Source of the DNA: Ignavibacteria bacterium
GTDB taxonomy: Bacteria; Bacteroidota; Ignavibacteria; Ch128b
DNA: 64,000 nucleotides
Reading direction: 5' to 3'
Assembly: GCA_013177855.1 (NCBI GenBank)
Contig: JABLYA010000001.1
Span: 124,001 to 188,000 of the forward strand
Positions 29,339 through 38,715 of this stretch are shown here, one piece after another. Position 1 is the first letter of the stretch; every line of letters begins with the position of its first letter. The notes under the pieces were generated by a model that was not told the DNA's origin, ran no database searches, and worked only from the letters and a program-made list of their open reading frames with translations. The position numbers were made by a program, and so were the translations under genes.

Positions 29339-30415
29339 ATGGGCAATCATTTCTTAGATCGAATTAACCGCCTTAGAGAAACACTTGCGCTCAAAAAGTC
29401 GGAATGTTTCTTCACTTTGAAAACTGAAGATGTCAGATATCTTACAGGTTTTAATTCTTCAAATGGAAATCTTTTTGTTACTTCAGATAGAGTTAAAATT
29501 CTTACTGATCGAAGATACACTCATGAAGTAAAAAAACTTCCTGATTTTGTTGAGTTTGAATTTATTGAACCGAATTTTTTTGAAACATATAAAAGAAACA
29601 TTACAGAATTAAAAATAAAGAAGTTCTATTACGAACATTCAAAACTAACTCTTGCTCAAGGACTCGAACTGAGAAGAGTACAAGGATTATTCTGGACAGG
29701 ATTAAAAGATCAACTCAGTTATTTTTATGCCTTTCAGGATGAAGATGCAATTCAAAAATCAAAGAAAGCAGTGAAACTAACTGAGAAAATTTTTAATGAG
29801 CTGCTCAATGAAATAAAAGAAGGAATTTCTGAGATTGACCTCCGTGCTGAGTTAATTTATAAACTTTCAAAAGTTGTTGATGGAAAAATGTCTTTTGAAC
29901 CAATTGTCCTGTTTGGAAAAAATTCTGCCTATCCTCATGGAGTTTCATCTACTTCCAAATTAAAGAAAAATTCTACTGTCTTGATTGACTTCGGCTTAAG
30001 TATTGATGGGTTTACTTCGGATTTTACACGGACACTTTACTTTGGAAAACCAAATCAAGAGTTTTTGAATTTCTATTCGATAGTTAAAGATGCTCTTCAT
30101 CTTGCAATTGAAAAATTACAATTGAATACCAAAGCAAAAAATTTGTATCAAGTCGTAATAGATCATTTCGCAAAGTATAATGTGGAAAAGTTTTTTACTC
30201 ACGGACTTGGACATGGAATTGGAATTTATCTTCATAATTATCCACACATTTCTAAAGAGTCAAAGGATGTGATAAAAGAAAATCTAGTTTTAGCCCTCGA
30301 GCCCGCACTTTATTTTGAAAATAAGTTTGGAATTAGGATTGAGCAGAATGTTTTAATTACAAAAGACAAAAAAGAAGTTCTAAACAAATTCACGGATGAA
30401 TTGATAATTCTATGA
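29339..30415 (+). CDS. M24-family Xaa-Pro aminopeptidase
   Basis: 358-residue metallopeptidase of the pita-bread fold, probably releasing N-terminal residues ahead of proline. An N-terminal creatinase-like domain (about residues 10-130, RYLTGFNSSNGNLFV) precedes the catalytic domain. Metal ligands appear in order: VLIDFGLSIDGFTSDFTRT (two Asp), FTHGLGHGIGIYLHNYP (His), LALEPALYF (Glu) and IRIEQNVLIT (Glu). All five expected ligands are visible. The start is ATG 29339, 6 nt after guaB, and the stop overlaps the following glycosyltransferase by 4 nt. Confidence 0.92.
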   Translation: MGNHFLDRINRLRETLALKKSECFFTLKTEDVRYLTGFNSSNGNLFVTSDRVKILTDRRYTHEVKKLPDFVEFEFIEPNFFETYKRNITELKIKKFYYEHSKLTLAQGLELRRVQGLFWTGLKDQLSYFYAFQDEDAIQKSKKAVKLTEKIFNELLNEIKEGISEIDLRAELIYKLSKVVDGKMSFEPIVLFGKNSAYPHGVSSTSKLKKNSTVLIDFGLSIDGFTSDFTRTLYFGKPNQEFLNFYSIVKDALHLAIEKLQLNTKAKNLYQVVIDHFAKYNVEKFFTHGLGHGIGIYLHNYPHISKESKDVIKENLVLALEPALYFENKFGIRIEQNVLITKDKKEVLNKFTDELIIL

Positions 30416-31695
30416 AGAGAAAAGTTTTAGTGATCGCTTATTATTTCCCGCCGATGGGATTTAGTGGAGTTCAACGAACAGCCAAGTTTGTTAAGTATCT
30501 TGTTGATTTTAATTGGGAACCAACAGTTCTAACAATTAAACCAAAATATTATTACGCATTTGATGATGTTTTATTAAAGGAAATTGAAGAAAGGGGAATA
30601 AGGATAATTCGGACAGGTTCAAAAGATCCTACTCAGAAAGTTTTCAATCAGAAAAAAATAAAAAGTGACTTTTTGCGAAAAGTTTTAAATAGAATTAGTC
30701 AAACATTTTTTCTTCCAGATAATAAAAGAAGCTGGACTAAACCTGCACTGAAAGAAGCTCGAAAACTTCTTTCTTCAGAATCATTTGACATTATCTTTGC
30801 AACTGCTCCACCTTATACTGATTTTTTAATCGGTGCAAAGCTTAAAAAAGAATTTAATATCCCTTTAATTCTAGATTATCGCGATGCCTGGCTTGATGAT
30901 GGACTCTCTTTTTATCCAACACCGGTTCACAGATGGATTGTTAAAGGAATGGAAAGAAAGGTTCTTAATCTCAGTGATAAAATCATTGCTTATACGAGGC
31001 AGATAAAAGAACATATTCTAAAAAATTATCCATTCATTAAACCAGATGAGATTTCAATAATTCCCCACGGATACGATGAAGAAGATTTTGATTTAAATTT
31101 TGTCCCGTCTAAATCTCCAAATAAAATGAGAATTACTTATAGCGGTGCTTTTTACGATGAACGTACACCAAAATTTTTCTTAAAAGCCGTTGAAAAATTA
31201 TTTGTAGAACGACCCGATTTAGAAAGTCAAATTGAATTTTATTTCGTTGGAAACTTACCTAAAAAATATTACAGAAAAATTCAGAAGAGTAAATATAAAA
31301 GCAATTTCCACTTTACAGGTTATGTTGATCACAAAACGAATATTCAGTATCTGCTAAATTCAGATGTTTTGTGGCTAATGATTCGTCATTCAAAAAATCC
31401 TCATCTCTATGCAACAAGCAAACTATTTGAGTATATCGGAACAGGGAAACCAATTTTAGCATGTGTCCCTCGAAATGGTGCAGCTGCTATGATATTGAAA
31501 GATTACGAAGCTTCATTCATAATTGAACCAGATGATGTTGATGGAATAAAAAATTATTTAATAGAATTATTTGACTTGTTTAAGAAAAATCAATTGCCGG
31601 TTGGTGATAAAAAATTCATTCAGCAATTTGAAAGAAAAAAACTAACACAAGAATTAGTTAAAATATTTCAATTTACAATGAAAGATGAAGCTTAG
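30412..31695 (+). CDS. GT4-like glycosyltransferase
   Basis: 427 residues with a GT-B fold. The N-terminal VLVIAYYFPPMGFSGVQRT, then AKFVKYL is the donor-side glycine loop region of GT4 enzymes. LILDYRDAWLDDGLSFYP is a motif common in this subgroup. The C-terminal Rossmann domain has RITYSGAFYDERTPKFFLKA, FHFTGYVDHK, and the sugar-nucleotide site YATSKLFEYIGTGKPILACV. It probably adds a sugar in envelope polysaccharide or lipopolysaccharide synthesis. The substrate cannot be told. It overlaps the M24 peptidase gene by 4 nt and purD by 11 nt. Confidence 0.83.
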   Translation: MKRKVLVIAYYFPPMGFSGVQRTAKFVKYLVDFNWEPTVLTIKPKYYYAFDDVLLKEIEERGIRIIRTGSKDPTQKVFNQKKIKSDFLRKVLNRISQTFFLPDNKRSWTKPALKEARKLLSSESFDIIFATAPPYTDFLIGAKLKKEFNIPLILDYRDAWLDDGLSFYPTPVHRWIVKGMERKVLNLSDKIIAYTRQIKEHILKNYPFIKPDEISIIPHGYDEEDFDLNFVPSKSPNKMRITYSGAFYDERTPKFFLKAVEKLFVERPDLESQIEFYFVGNLPKKYYRKIQKSKYKSNFHFTGYVDHKTNIQYLLNSDVLWLMIRHSKNPHLYATSKLFEYIGTGKPILACVPRNGAAAMILKDYEASFIIEPDDVDGIKNYLIELFDLFKKNQLPVGDKKFIQQFERKKLTQELVKIFQFTMKDEA

Positions 31696-32980
31696 AGTTC
31701 TAGTAATTGGTTCAGGTGGTCGAGAAGACGCACTTTGTCATAAAATTTCTCAAAGCACCTTACTGGAAAAATTATATTGTATTCCAGGTAATCCAGGTAC
31801 AGCAAGATGGGCTGAAAATATTTCTATTAAAATTTCAGACTTTTCATTGATCAAAAATTTCTGCGTTGAAAAGAAAATCGATTTAGTAGTTGTAGGACCA
31901 GAAGCTCCTCTCGTAGATGGAATTGTGGATTATCTCTCCGATGCTGGAATCAAAGTTTTTGGTCCCGATAAATTCGCAGCTCAGATTGAGGGGAGTAAAT
32001 CATTTGCAAAAGATTTGATGAAAAAGAAAAATGTGCCCACAGCATCATTCCGAAAATTTTCAATTGTTCAAAAAGAAGAAGTTCTGAAATATCTGCAACA
32101 TCTAAAGTATCCAGTAGTTATTAAAGTTGATGGACTTGCTGCAGGGAAAGGAGTAACCATTTGTTATAGATTTAATTCTGCTGAAAAGACAATTAAAGAA
32201 ATTTTTGATGAGAAAAAATTTGGTGATGCTGGAAATACAATCATTGTGGAAGAATTTCTTGAAGGGGAAGAGTTTTCTGTCTTCGCATTAACAGATGGAA
32301 AAAATTATAAGGTTTTAACTCCTGCACAGGATTATAAAAGAGTTGGTGATAACGATACAGGAAAAAATACAGGTGGAATGGGTTCATATAGTTTCAGTGA
32401 GCTTCTGACTAATGATGAAATTGATGTAATTAAAAAAAGTATAATTGAACCAATTCTTGAGAGTTTAAGAGAACTTAATCATCCTTATAAAGGTTGTCTT
32501 TATTGTGGTTTGATTAAAACAAATGATGGAATTAAAGTAATCGAGTTTAATTGTCGTTTTGGTGATCCAGAAACTCAAGCAGTTCTACAAACAATAAAAT
32601 CAGATTTTCTTGAGCTGTTGTGGCTGGCTGTAAATAATGATTTAAGTAATTACGAATTAAAAACTGAAGGCAAAGCTGTCTGTCTTGTCCTTGCTTCAAA
32701 TGGTTATCCTGAAAAATTTAAAGTTGGATTTGAAATATCTGGACTGGATGAAATTGATGACGATGAATTAATCATCTACCATGCAGGCACAAAATACTTT
32801 GACAATAAAATCATAACGAATGGTGGCAGAGTATTAAACATTGTTGCACATTCATCAAAAACAACATTTTATGATCTGATTAAAAAAGTCTATTCAGCTG
32901 CCAGTAAAATTGATTTTGAAAACAAATATTTCCGTAAAGACATTGGATTAAGAGGACTTAAAAAACTGAGAATTGAATAA
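31685..32980 (+). CDS. purD: Phosphoribosylamine--glycine ligase (GARS)
   Basis: ATP-grasp enzyme that joins glycine to phosphoribosylamine, step two of purine synthesis. 431 residues. The N-terminus VLVIGSGGREDALCHKISQS is the family signature. KVDGLAAGKGVTICY is the ATP-binding loop; QDYKRVGDNDTGKNTGGMGS and IEFNCRFGDPETQAVL complete the active site. It overlaps the glycosyltransferase by 11 nt, and its stop is 13 nt from the convergent glycosyltransferase gene. It shares purine biosynthesis with guaB, three genes upstream in the same run. Confidence 0.97.
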   Translation: MKLRVLVIGSGGREDALCHKISQSTLLEKLYCIPGNPGTARWAENISIKISDFSLIKNFCVEKKIDLVVVGPEAPLVDGIVDYLSDAGIKVFGPDKFAAQIEGSKSFAKDLMKKKNVPTASFRKFSIVQKEEVLKYLQHLKYPVVIKVDGLAAGKGVTICYRFNSAEKTIKEIFDEKKFGDAGNTIIVEEFLEGEEFSVFALTDGKNYKVLTPAQDYKRVGDNDTGKNTGGMGSYSFSELLTNDEIDVIKKSIIEPILESLRELNHPYKGCLYCGLIKTNDGIKVIEFNCRFGDPETQAVLQTIKSDFLELLWLAVNNDLSNYELKTEGKAVCLVLASNGYPEKFKVGFEISGLDEIDDDELIIYHAGTKYFDNKIITNGGRVLNIVAHSSKTTFYDLIKKVYSAASKIDFENKYFRKDIGLRGLKKLRIE

Positions 32981-32993
32981 AGAATTTCTGAAA

Positions 32994-34013
32994 TTAACTT
33001 TCCAAAAATCTTTTTACTTCTTCAAAGATTTTTTCTGCATTTATTTTTTGACTTCCAACATATTGACATTTCTTTGGATCAATTGGACATTTTGTTTGGC
33101 AGTATTTTTCTTCGGGCATTAAGATTAAAGATTTGTTCCCAAGCGGACCCCACAATTTTGGTGAACAAGCTGGCAGAGGACAAAACAAAGAAATTGTTGG
33201 AACTTTCAGTGCTGCACAAATGTGCATCGGTCCAGTACTTGACGAAATCAAAACATCGAGGGCTGAGAATTTTATAATTGATTCCCGCAAGGTGTTGTTA
33301 GTCATTGGATAAAATACATTTTCAATATTTTGAATTTCATCAGGTGGATTGAGGTCGGTAACTATAACTCTGAAATTTTCCGCCTTAGAAAGTTTTTGAA
33401 TGAGCTTTTTATATTCATTGAGGGAAAGATTGGGGGATGAGTTTCCGCTTGTTGTGTTTACACCAATTAATTTCTCTCCATTTGGAGTATAGAAGTTTTT
33501 AAAACTTGACGCAATTTTTTTCTCTTCATCAGTCAAATAAATTTCAGGTTCGATTGATTCTGGATCAATTCCGATTTTTCTTAACATATCAAGGCAATAA
33601 TCAGCTTCGTGACGCAAAGGAATATACTTTTTACGATCAACATATTTTGTAAAGGTGAGGAATTGAAAAAGTTTGTGACCAACTCCTATTCTTGTTTTTA
33701 TTCCAGCAAGAAATAAAATGTAATTCAACCTTTCATCTGGTAAAAGCATAAATGCATAATTAAACTTGAAAGAGCGAATCATTCTGAGATTTCCGAAAAA
33801 AGCTTTCCAGGTTTTTTCTTCATTATAAATTAATAACTCATCAACAAATGGATTATTGAGATAAATGTCTCTGGTGTATTTCCTGACAAGGACTGCTACA
33901 AAACTATCTGGGTATTTCTTTTTTATTTCTCTCGGAAGAGGAGTTGATAAAACAACATCGCCAATTCTATCTATTCGACAAATTAAAAATCTTTTCTGAC
34001 TATCTTTCTTCAT
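32994..34013 (-). CDS. GT9-family (heptosyltransferase-like) glycosyltransferase
   Basis: 339 residues. The N-terminus FLICRIDRIGDVVLSTPLPR is the GT9 signature. The C-terminal block SSTGPMHICAALKVPTISLF is the conserved donor site of ADP-heptose:LPS heptosyltransferases. A late Cys-rich tail (YCQTKCPIDPKKCQYVG) resembles that in some family members. It likely adds heptose or a related sugar to the lipopolysaccharide core on the inner face of the cytoplasmic membrane. It overlaps the upstream GT2 gene by 14 nt, and the two are probably one transcript. Confidence 0.88.
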   Translation of the reverse strand: MKKDSQKRFLICRIDRIGDVVLSTPLPREIKKKYPDSFVAVLVRKYTRDIYLNNPFVDELLIYNEEKTWKAFFGNLRMIRSFKFNYAFMLLPDERLNYILFLAGIKTRIGVGHKLFQFLTFTKYVDRKKYIPLRHEADYCLDMLRKIGIDPESIEPEIYLTDEEKKIASSFKNFYTPNGEKLIGVNTTSGNSSPNLSLNEYKKLIQKLSKAENFRVIVTDLNPPDEIQNIENVFYPMTNNTLRESIIKFSALDVLISSSTGPMHICAALKVPTISLFCPLPACSPKLWGPLGNKSLILMPEEKYCQTKCPIDPKKCQYVGSQKINAEKIFEEVKRFLES

Positions 34014-34770
34014 AAGTTTTGTGTTGAAGTTCCCAGATTTTTATCTGCACAAGCATTTTTGTCCATGCATGAAGCAATGAAACAAAGAAACCATAAATGC
34101 CATCTATAAATCCATAACGAAAAATAAAATGCTGAGTGAAATAAAGAATTGGATAAAAAATTATGGTAAATAAATTGGATTTGTGTTTAGTGCTTTTTTC
34201 AAGAGCCTCGAGAGTTGAGTAGTGATTGATTTTATCAATCGCATCTTTGAAGCTTTTATAACTGAGATGAATTATTGGCTCTTTAATAATTCCAATGCTT
34301 CCAGAGACTTCAAAACCTTCATGAACAAGCCGATTTGTTAATTTTGTGTGAGATTTTTTAAAAAGCCTTATTTGATAATCTTTATTCCAGCCGCAGCTAT
34401 TCATTTTATGCCCGAGAAAATAATTATCTCTTTTGATTTTATAACCAGAAAATTTCTGGATTTCACTTAAATCAGAAAGCAAATTCAATAATTTTGATTT
34501 TAATGATTCAGAAACTCTTTCATCAGCATCTAAGCTTAATATCCATTCATTTGAAGCAAGATTTAGAGCATAACTTTTTTGATCAGCAAAGCCTATCCAT
34601 TCTTTTTGAAAAACTTTTTCGGTGTATTTCTTAGCAATTTCTATTGTTCTATCGGTGCTGAAAGCATCAACTACAATAATTTCATCTGCCCAATTAACTG
34701 ATTCTAAACAATCAGTAAGATTTTTCTCTTCATTCTTTGTTATTATAATAACGCTCAGCTTTTCTCTCAT
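34000..34770 (-). CDS. GT2-family glycosyltransferase, WaaE/KdtX-like
   Basis: 256 residues. The GT-A fold begins LSVIIITKNEEKNLTDCLES and continues VNWADEIIVVDAFSTDRT. The DXD-like metal site is SLDADERVS. FADQKSYALNLASNEWI and the late FLGHKMNSCGWNKDYQIRLF match the WaaE-type lipopolysaccharide core glucosyltransferases. A hydrophobic C-terminal segment (IIFYPILYFTQHFIF) suggests membrane contact. It overlaps the GT9 gene by 14 nt, supporting a shared lipopolysaccharide core role. The sugar is not known. Confidence 0.85.
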   Translation of the reverse strand: MREKLSVIIITKNEEKNLTDCLESVNWADEIIVVDAFSTDRTIEIAKKYTEKVFQKEWIGFADQKSYALNLASNEWILSLDADERVSESLKSKLLNLLSDLSEIQKFSGYKIKRDNYFLGHKMNSCGWNKDYQIRLFKKSHTKLTNRLVHEGFEVSGSIGIIKEPIIHLSYKSFKDAIDKINHYSTLEALEKSTKHKSNLFTIIFYPILYFTQHFIFRYGFIDGIYGFFVSLLHAWTKMLVQIKIWELQHKTYEER

Positions 34771-34961
34771 TTCACAAAAATTTTTTTTGAATTTAAATAA
34801 TTTGAAAGTAAGAAATTGTATTGTAGAAATTTTGAAGTCGAATTGAAAATCAAAGGCAAACTTGATGTAGCCTTCTTAAGCTTAAGACTAAAAATAAAAT
34901 TGATTTTCGATAAAATATTAGAGCTGGTTGTTTGATCATTGTTTAATTTTGTATTAAGAAG

Positions 34962-36140
34962 ATGGATAATTGGAAAAGTAACTTATACATAATCTGGTTG
35001 GGTCAATTTATTGCAATGCTTGGAATGAGCATGGTTGTTCCTTTCCTTCCACTTTACATTCGTGAACTTGGATTAACTGATAATCAGGAAATTGCAAAAT
35101 GGAGCGGATTTGTTTTCTCTGGACCATTTTTGTTTTCTTTTCTGCTTGTTCCATTATGGGGATTTTTAGGAGATAAGTACGGCAGAAAATTGATGGTTAT
35201 TCGTGCTTTGTTCGGGCTTGCTATTGCACAAATTTTTATTGGGTTTTCTCAAAATGTTTATCATTTATTGATTGGCAGATTAATCCAAGGAATGGTGAGC
35301 GGTTTTGTCCCAGCAGCGATGGCTCTTGTCGCTTCAACTACTCCAAAAGAAAAAACTGGATATGCGCTTGGATTATTGCAGACGGCAACTTCAGGAGGAA
35401 CCGTTCTTGGTCCTTTTGTTGGAGGACTTTTAGCTGATCACATTGGAATTAGACCAATATTTTTTATTACTGCATCATTATGCTTTCTAAGTGCTTTGCT
35501 TGTTATTATTAGAGTTAAGGAAGACAGAAGTAAAACCACATCAAGTGATGGAAGCCTTAAAAATAATTACATTTTCGTTTTTCGATCTTCTCAGCTCAGA
35601 TTAATCATTTTAATGATTGTCTTTGTACAGATTTCAATTGCATTTAATCAACCGCTTTTTACACTTTATGCAGAAACTCTACACATCGACAAAAGATTTA
35701 TCGCATCAATCGCTGGACTGCTTTATGGTATAATGGGAGTATTCACAATGATTGGTTCACCATTTTGGGGAAAGTATAATGAAAAGCATCTTGTGAACAA
35801 ATCATTTGCAATTGCATCATTTGCAGCGGCATTCAGTTATAGTTTACACTATTTTATTTACAATCCATTTTTACTTGGATTTGTGAGATCAATCCTTGGA
35901 ATTGCGCTTGGTGGATTGCTTCCAGTTCTTTACACACTTGTGAGTTTAAATTCTCCCATACAGAGACGAGGCGGTATTATGGGAATTGCAAGCAGTGCGC
36001 AAGTTTTAGGGAATCTTTTGGGTCCAACTTTGAGCGGGATGATTGCATCTCAAATTGGAATTCGTCCTGTTTTTTTAGTTTCTGCGTTTATACTCTTTTG
36101 TGTAGGAGCAGTTGGAAATAGAAAAATAGTAGTTGATTAA
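34962..36140 (+). CDS. MFS transporter, drug-efflux type
   Basis: 392 residues with 12 predicted membrane helices. The cytoplasmic loop 2-3 motif is GDKYGRKLMVIRALFG, the classic MFS motif A. QTATSGGTVLGPFVGGLLAD is the motif C found in antiporters that export drugs. The second half repeats related elements (SSAQVLGNLLGPTLSGMIA). It stands alone, divergent from the glycosyltransferases and convergent with the phosphatase operon. A TAnnTTTG match (34944-34951) lies upstream, but I see no well-placed TTG, so the promoter is uncertain. The substrate is unknown. Confidence 0.88.
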   Translation: MDNWKSNLYIIWLGQFIAMLGMSMVVPFLPLYIRELGLTDNQEIAKWSGFVFSGPFLFSFLLVPLWGFLGDKYGRKLMVIRALFGLAIAQIFIGFSQNVYHLLIGRLIQGMVSGFVPAAMALVASTTPKEKTGYALGLLQTATSGGTVLGPFVGGLLADHIGIRPIFFITASLCFLSALLVIIRVKEDRSKTTSSDGSLKNNYIFVFRSSQLRLIILMIVFVQISIAFNQPLFTLYAETLHIDKRFIASIAGLLYGIMGVFTMIGSPFWGKYNEKHLVNKSFAIASFAAAFSYSLHYFIYNPFLLGFVRSILGIALGGLLPVLYTLVSLNSPIQRRGGIMGIASSAQVLGNLLGPTLSGMIASQIGIRPVFLVSAFILFCVGAVGNRKIVVD

Positions 36141-36247
36141 AAGATAACTTCGTTAGATTTAGATTTTATATACAATCTGTTTCATCCATTTTGAGTATTG
36201 TCTACCTTTCACTCATTAAAAATATCCAATGAAAAATTGAAATGTTT

Positions 36248-37933
36248 TTATTTAACCTTAATGAGGAGAATGGTTAAGTCATCAAGTTCGCTTTTGTTGG
36301 AAGAAAAAGTGAGGACATCGTCAATTAATTTGTTTGTAATAATTTCGGGAGGGTAATTGTTATATTTAATCAAACTTTCGATGAACCGTTCTTCTGAAAA
36401 TTCATTTTCATTTTGATCGGTTGCCTCAATAAATCCATCAGTGTAAAGACAAATCAAATCTCCAGTCTGTAGTTTGACGATTTCACTTTCGTATGGTGAA
36501 AGGGCTTCTAATATTCCTAAGATTATTCCTCCTTTATCAAGTTTTTTAATATGATTTTGTCTGATTAGAAATGGAGGATTATGTCCTGCGTTTACATACT
36601 CAAGTGTTCTCTTTTGTTCATCCAAAATTCCCCAGAAGAAAGTGATGAAGTTTCCAGTGGTCAAATTTTTTTTCATTAAGTTGTTTATATCTTGTGTGGC
36701 TTCTTTGATTTCAAAATTTTTACTCGCTATAGTTTTTATCATTGCTTGAAGATTTGACATTATAAGAGAAGCAGGAATTCCTTTTCCAACCACATCAGAA
36801 ATCAGAATTAATAATTTATCATCACTGATTCTGAAACAATCAAAGTAATCGCCCCCAACTTTTTTTGAAGGCAAATTCATTCCAAACAATTCAAAAGCAT
36901 TTGATTGAGGAAATGATTTTGGAAAAAGGTTTTTCTGGATTTCACGAGCAATTCTTATGTCTTCTTCTATTTTTTGTTTTTCAATCATTTCCCTGAAAAG
37001 TTTAATGTTTTCAAGTGAAATTGCGGCTATACTGCCTAAGGATTGTAAAAACTCAATTTCATCTTCTGTAAAAGGAGTTTTTGTAAGTCGGTCACCGCAG
37101 ATCATCAAGCCGGTTATTTTATTCTTTATTTCAAGCGGGATAATCAATGAAATACCTAACTCTTGAGTTGAGTCTATTAATTGAGTGTTTTCTTTCGTTA
37201 TGATCAGACTAATAGCTTCGTAACTTAATTTCTCAATCAAGTTTAATAATTTTTCGTTTTCAAAATTCGAACCTATTATTTCTTTTTTGTTTCCATCAAT
37301 ACCAATTAAAGCAAAACGAGTAATCATAAAGTTGCCCATAACCGTGTAGCTCAAAAACTTATAGACATCACTTTCATTCAAAAGCAATGAAAATTCTTTG
37401 CTCAATTCGAACAGAGATCTAGTTTGAGAAATTTTTTGCTGAAGTTTTCGATTCGCAGCATCTAATCTGTTAATCATCATCACATTTTCAATTACAACAG
37501 CAGTTAGCGAGATAATGCTTTCAAAAAGATCAGATTCCTCTTTAGTTAAGTTTGATTTAGAATTATGAAATTGGTAGAAAATAATTCCCAGAAGTTTTTC
37601 ATTAAGTCTTAATTCTTTGATGTGTTTGAGATTATAGAGTTCTAATAGTTCTAAGACTTTCGGATTATCTGAAATTCCCTTTTCGTTAATTTCAATTTTA
37701 GAAAATTCACTGTCAACTATAATTCCTTTGCTCTTTACGAGAGAAAATTCATTTTCGTTAACAATAAACAAAGCTATTCTTGAGATAAGAAACTTCCCCA
37801 TCAAAGTTAAAAGAAGATGGTTTGCAATGTGATCGATGTCTTTGAATGAGTTTATCGTAAGAGTGTAATCGATTAAAGTCTCAAGGTTGTGTTTGTAGAT
37901 TGATGAATTTTGATTAGTAAGATTTTCAGGCAT
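36248..37933 (-). CDS. Cytosolic GAF-SpoIIE protein phosphatase (RsbU type)
   Basis: 561 residues. Residues about 15-160 and 175-315 look like two GAF sensor domains separated by a short coil (LDAANRKLQQKISQTRSLFE). The PP2C-like SpoIIE phosphatase occupies about 325-560, with metal-binding motifs VGGDYFDCF, LISDVVGKGIPASL, YTDGFIEATDQ and ELDDLTILLIKV. It begins with the usual RsbU linker (IAREIQKNLFP). It is last in a five-gene overlapping run and probably dephosphorylates the STAS antagonist encoded at 38359-38715. It overlaps the kinase gene by 8 nt. What the GAF domains sense is unknown. Confidence 0.9.
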   Translation of the reverse strand: MPENLTNQNSSIYKHNLETLIDYTLTINSFKDIDHIANHLLLTLMGKFLISRIALFIVNENEFSLVKSKGIIVDSEFSKIEINEKGISDNPKVLELLELYNLKHIKELRLNEKLLGIIFYQFHNSKSNLTKEESDLFESIISLTAVVIENVMMINRLDAANRKLQQKISQTRSLFELSKEFSLLLNESDVYKFLSYTVMGNFMITRFALIGIDGNKKEIIGSNFENEKLLNLIEKLSYEAISLIITKENTQLIDSTQELGISLIIPLEIKNKITGLMICGDRLTKTPFTEDEIEFLQSLGSIAAISLENIKLFREMIEKQKIEEDIRIAREIQKNLFPKSFPQSNAFELFGMNLPSKKVGGDYFDCFRISDDKLLILISDVVGKGIPASLIMSNLQAMIKTIASKNFEIKEATQDINNLMKKNLTTGNFITFFWGILDEQKRTLEYVNAGHNPPFLIRQNHIKKLDKGGIILGILEALSPYESEIVKLQTGDLICLYTDGFIEATDQNENEFSEERFIESLIKYNNYPPEIITNKLIDDVLTFSSNKSELDDLTILLIKVK

Positions 37934-38369
37934 TGGAGGATTTAAGTTTTTTAGTTAGAATGATCTTGTTTTCGCCGTTGGGATTGAATTCATAATCAAC
38001 ACTATCCATTAATTGACGCATTAGGAATATTCCGTATCCGCCAGATTTTTTGTTGATATAATTTTCTTTCAAGTTTGGAACTGGTATTTCTCCCGGATTA
38101 AATGGTAAGCCAAAGTCAGAAATTTCTGCAATGAATTTATCATCAATAAATTTCAATTTTAGTATTATGTCCTGGGTTTCGTCGAATTTATATGCGTGTT
38201 TAATTTTATTCGTGCAAGCTTCATCAATTGCAAGAATGATTTTCTCCATATCTTCTTTTGATACATTATTTGAAGACAAAAAGTCCATTACAAATTCTCG
38301 AATGAGAATTAAATTTTTTGTCTGGCTTTTAAATGTTTTGGTTTTGGCGTTTACCAATTTATTTCTCAC
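37926..38369 (-). CDS. RsbW-like ATP-binding serine kinase / anti-sigma factor
   Basis: 147 residues with a GHKL ATPase fold. The N-box is LAIDEACTNKIKHAY, the G1-box ISDFGLPFN, and the G2 region GGYGIFLMRQLMDSV. Such kinases phosphorylate a STAS antagonist and hold a target (often a sigma factor) inactive. The start is GTG 38369, overlapping the STAS gene by 11 nt. The gene also overlaps the downstream phosphatase by 8 nt. No sigma factor lies in the operon, so the target is elsewhere or is not a sigma factor. Confidence 0.92.
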   Translation of the reverse strand: MRNKLVNAKTKTFKSQTKNLILIREFVMDFLSSNNVSKEDMEKIILAIDEACTNKIKHAYKFDETQDIILKLKFIDDKFIAEISDFGLPFNPGEIPVPNLKENYINKKSGGYGIFLMRQLMDSVDYEFNPNGENKIILTKKLKSSNA

Positions 38370-38715
38370 TTAAAGCAAATTTTTGAATAGCTTCTTCATC
38401 TGTTTTATGAAATTCATAAATCTTAGTAAATCCAATCAAGTCGAATATGTTGTAAATTTTTTCATTCATAGAAGAAAATTTTATGTCTCCACCTTTACTT
38501 CTAATTGTTTCAATGTACGCCATAAAAACACCGAGTCCCGCACTGCTTATGTAATCGAGATTAGAAAAGTTTACGATTATTTTATAGCGATTGTTATTTA
38601 CAAGATTTGAGATTGCTTCTTCAAGTTTTGGAGCTGTATGTGCATCTAAATAACCCTTGAGTTCAATAATGTTGACATCTTCAAAACTTCGGTGAATTAA
38701 ATCAAATTCGTTCAT
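38359..38715 (-). CDS. STAS-domain anti-anti-sigma factor (RsbV type)
   Basis: 118 residues, a single STAS domain. The phosphorylation loop is DYISSAGLGVFMAY, with S58 in the position of the regulatory serine of SpoIIAA/RsbV. I placed the start at ATG 38715 because a GGAG ribosome site lies about 7 nt upstream. A TTG at 38727 would add four residues and consume that site. It overlaps the membrane phosphatase gene by 14 nt and the kinase by 11 nt. The expected cycle is that the kinase phosphorylates S58 and a SpoIIE phosphatase removes the phosphate. Confidence 0.93.
   Translation of the reverse strand: MNEFDLIHRSFEDVNIIELKGYLDAHTAPKLEEAISNLVNNNRYKIIVNFSNLDYISSAGLGVFMAYIETIRSKGGDIKFSSMNEKIYNIFDLIGFTKIYEFHKTDEEAIQKFALSEK

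Noticed and set aside
34944-34951. Promoter for the MFS gene
   Set aside because: TAATTTTG fits the -7 box, but no TTG lies near 20 bases upstream, so I did not list it as a promoter.
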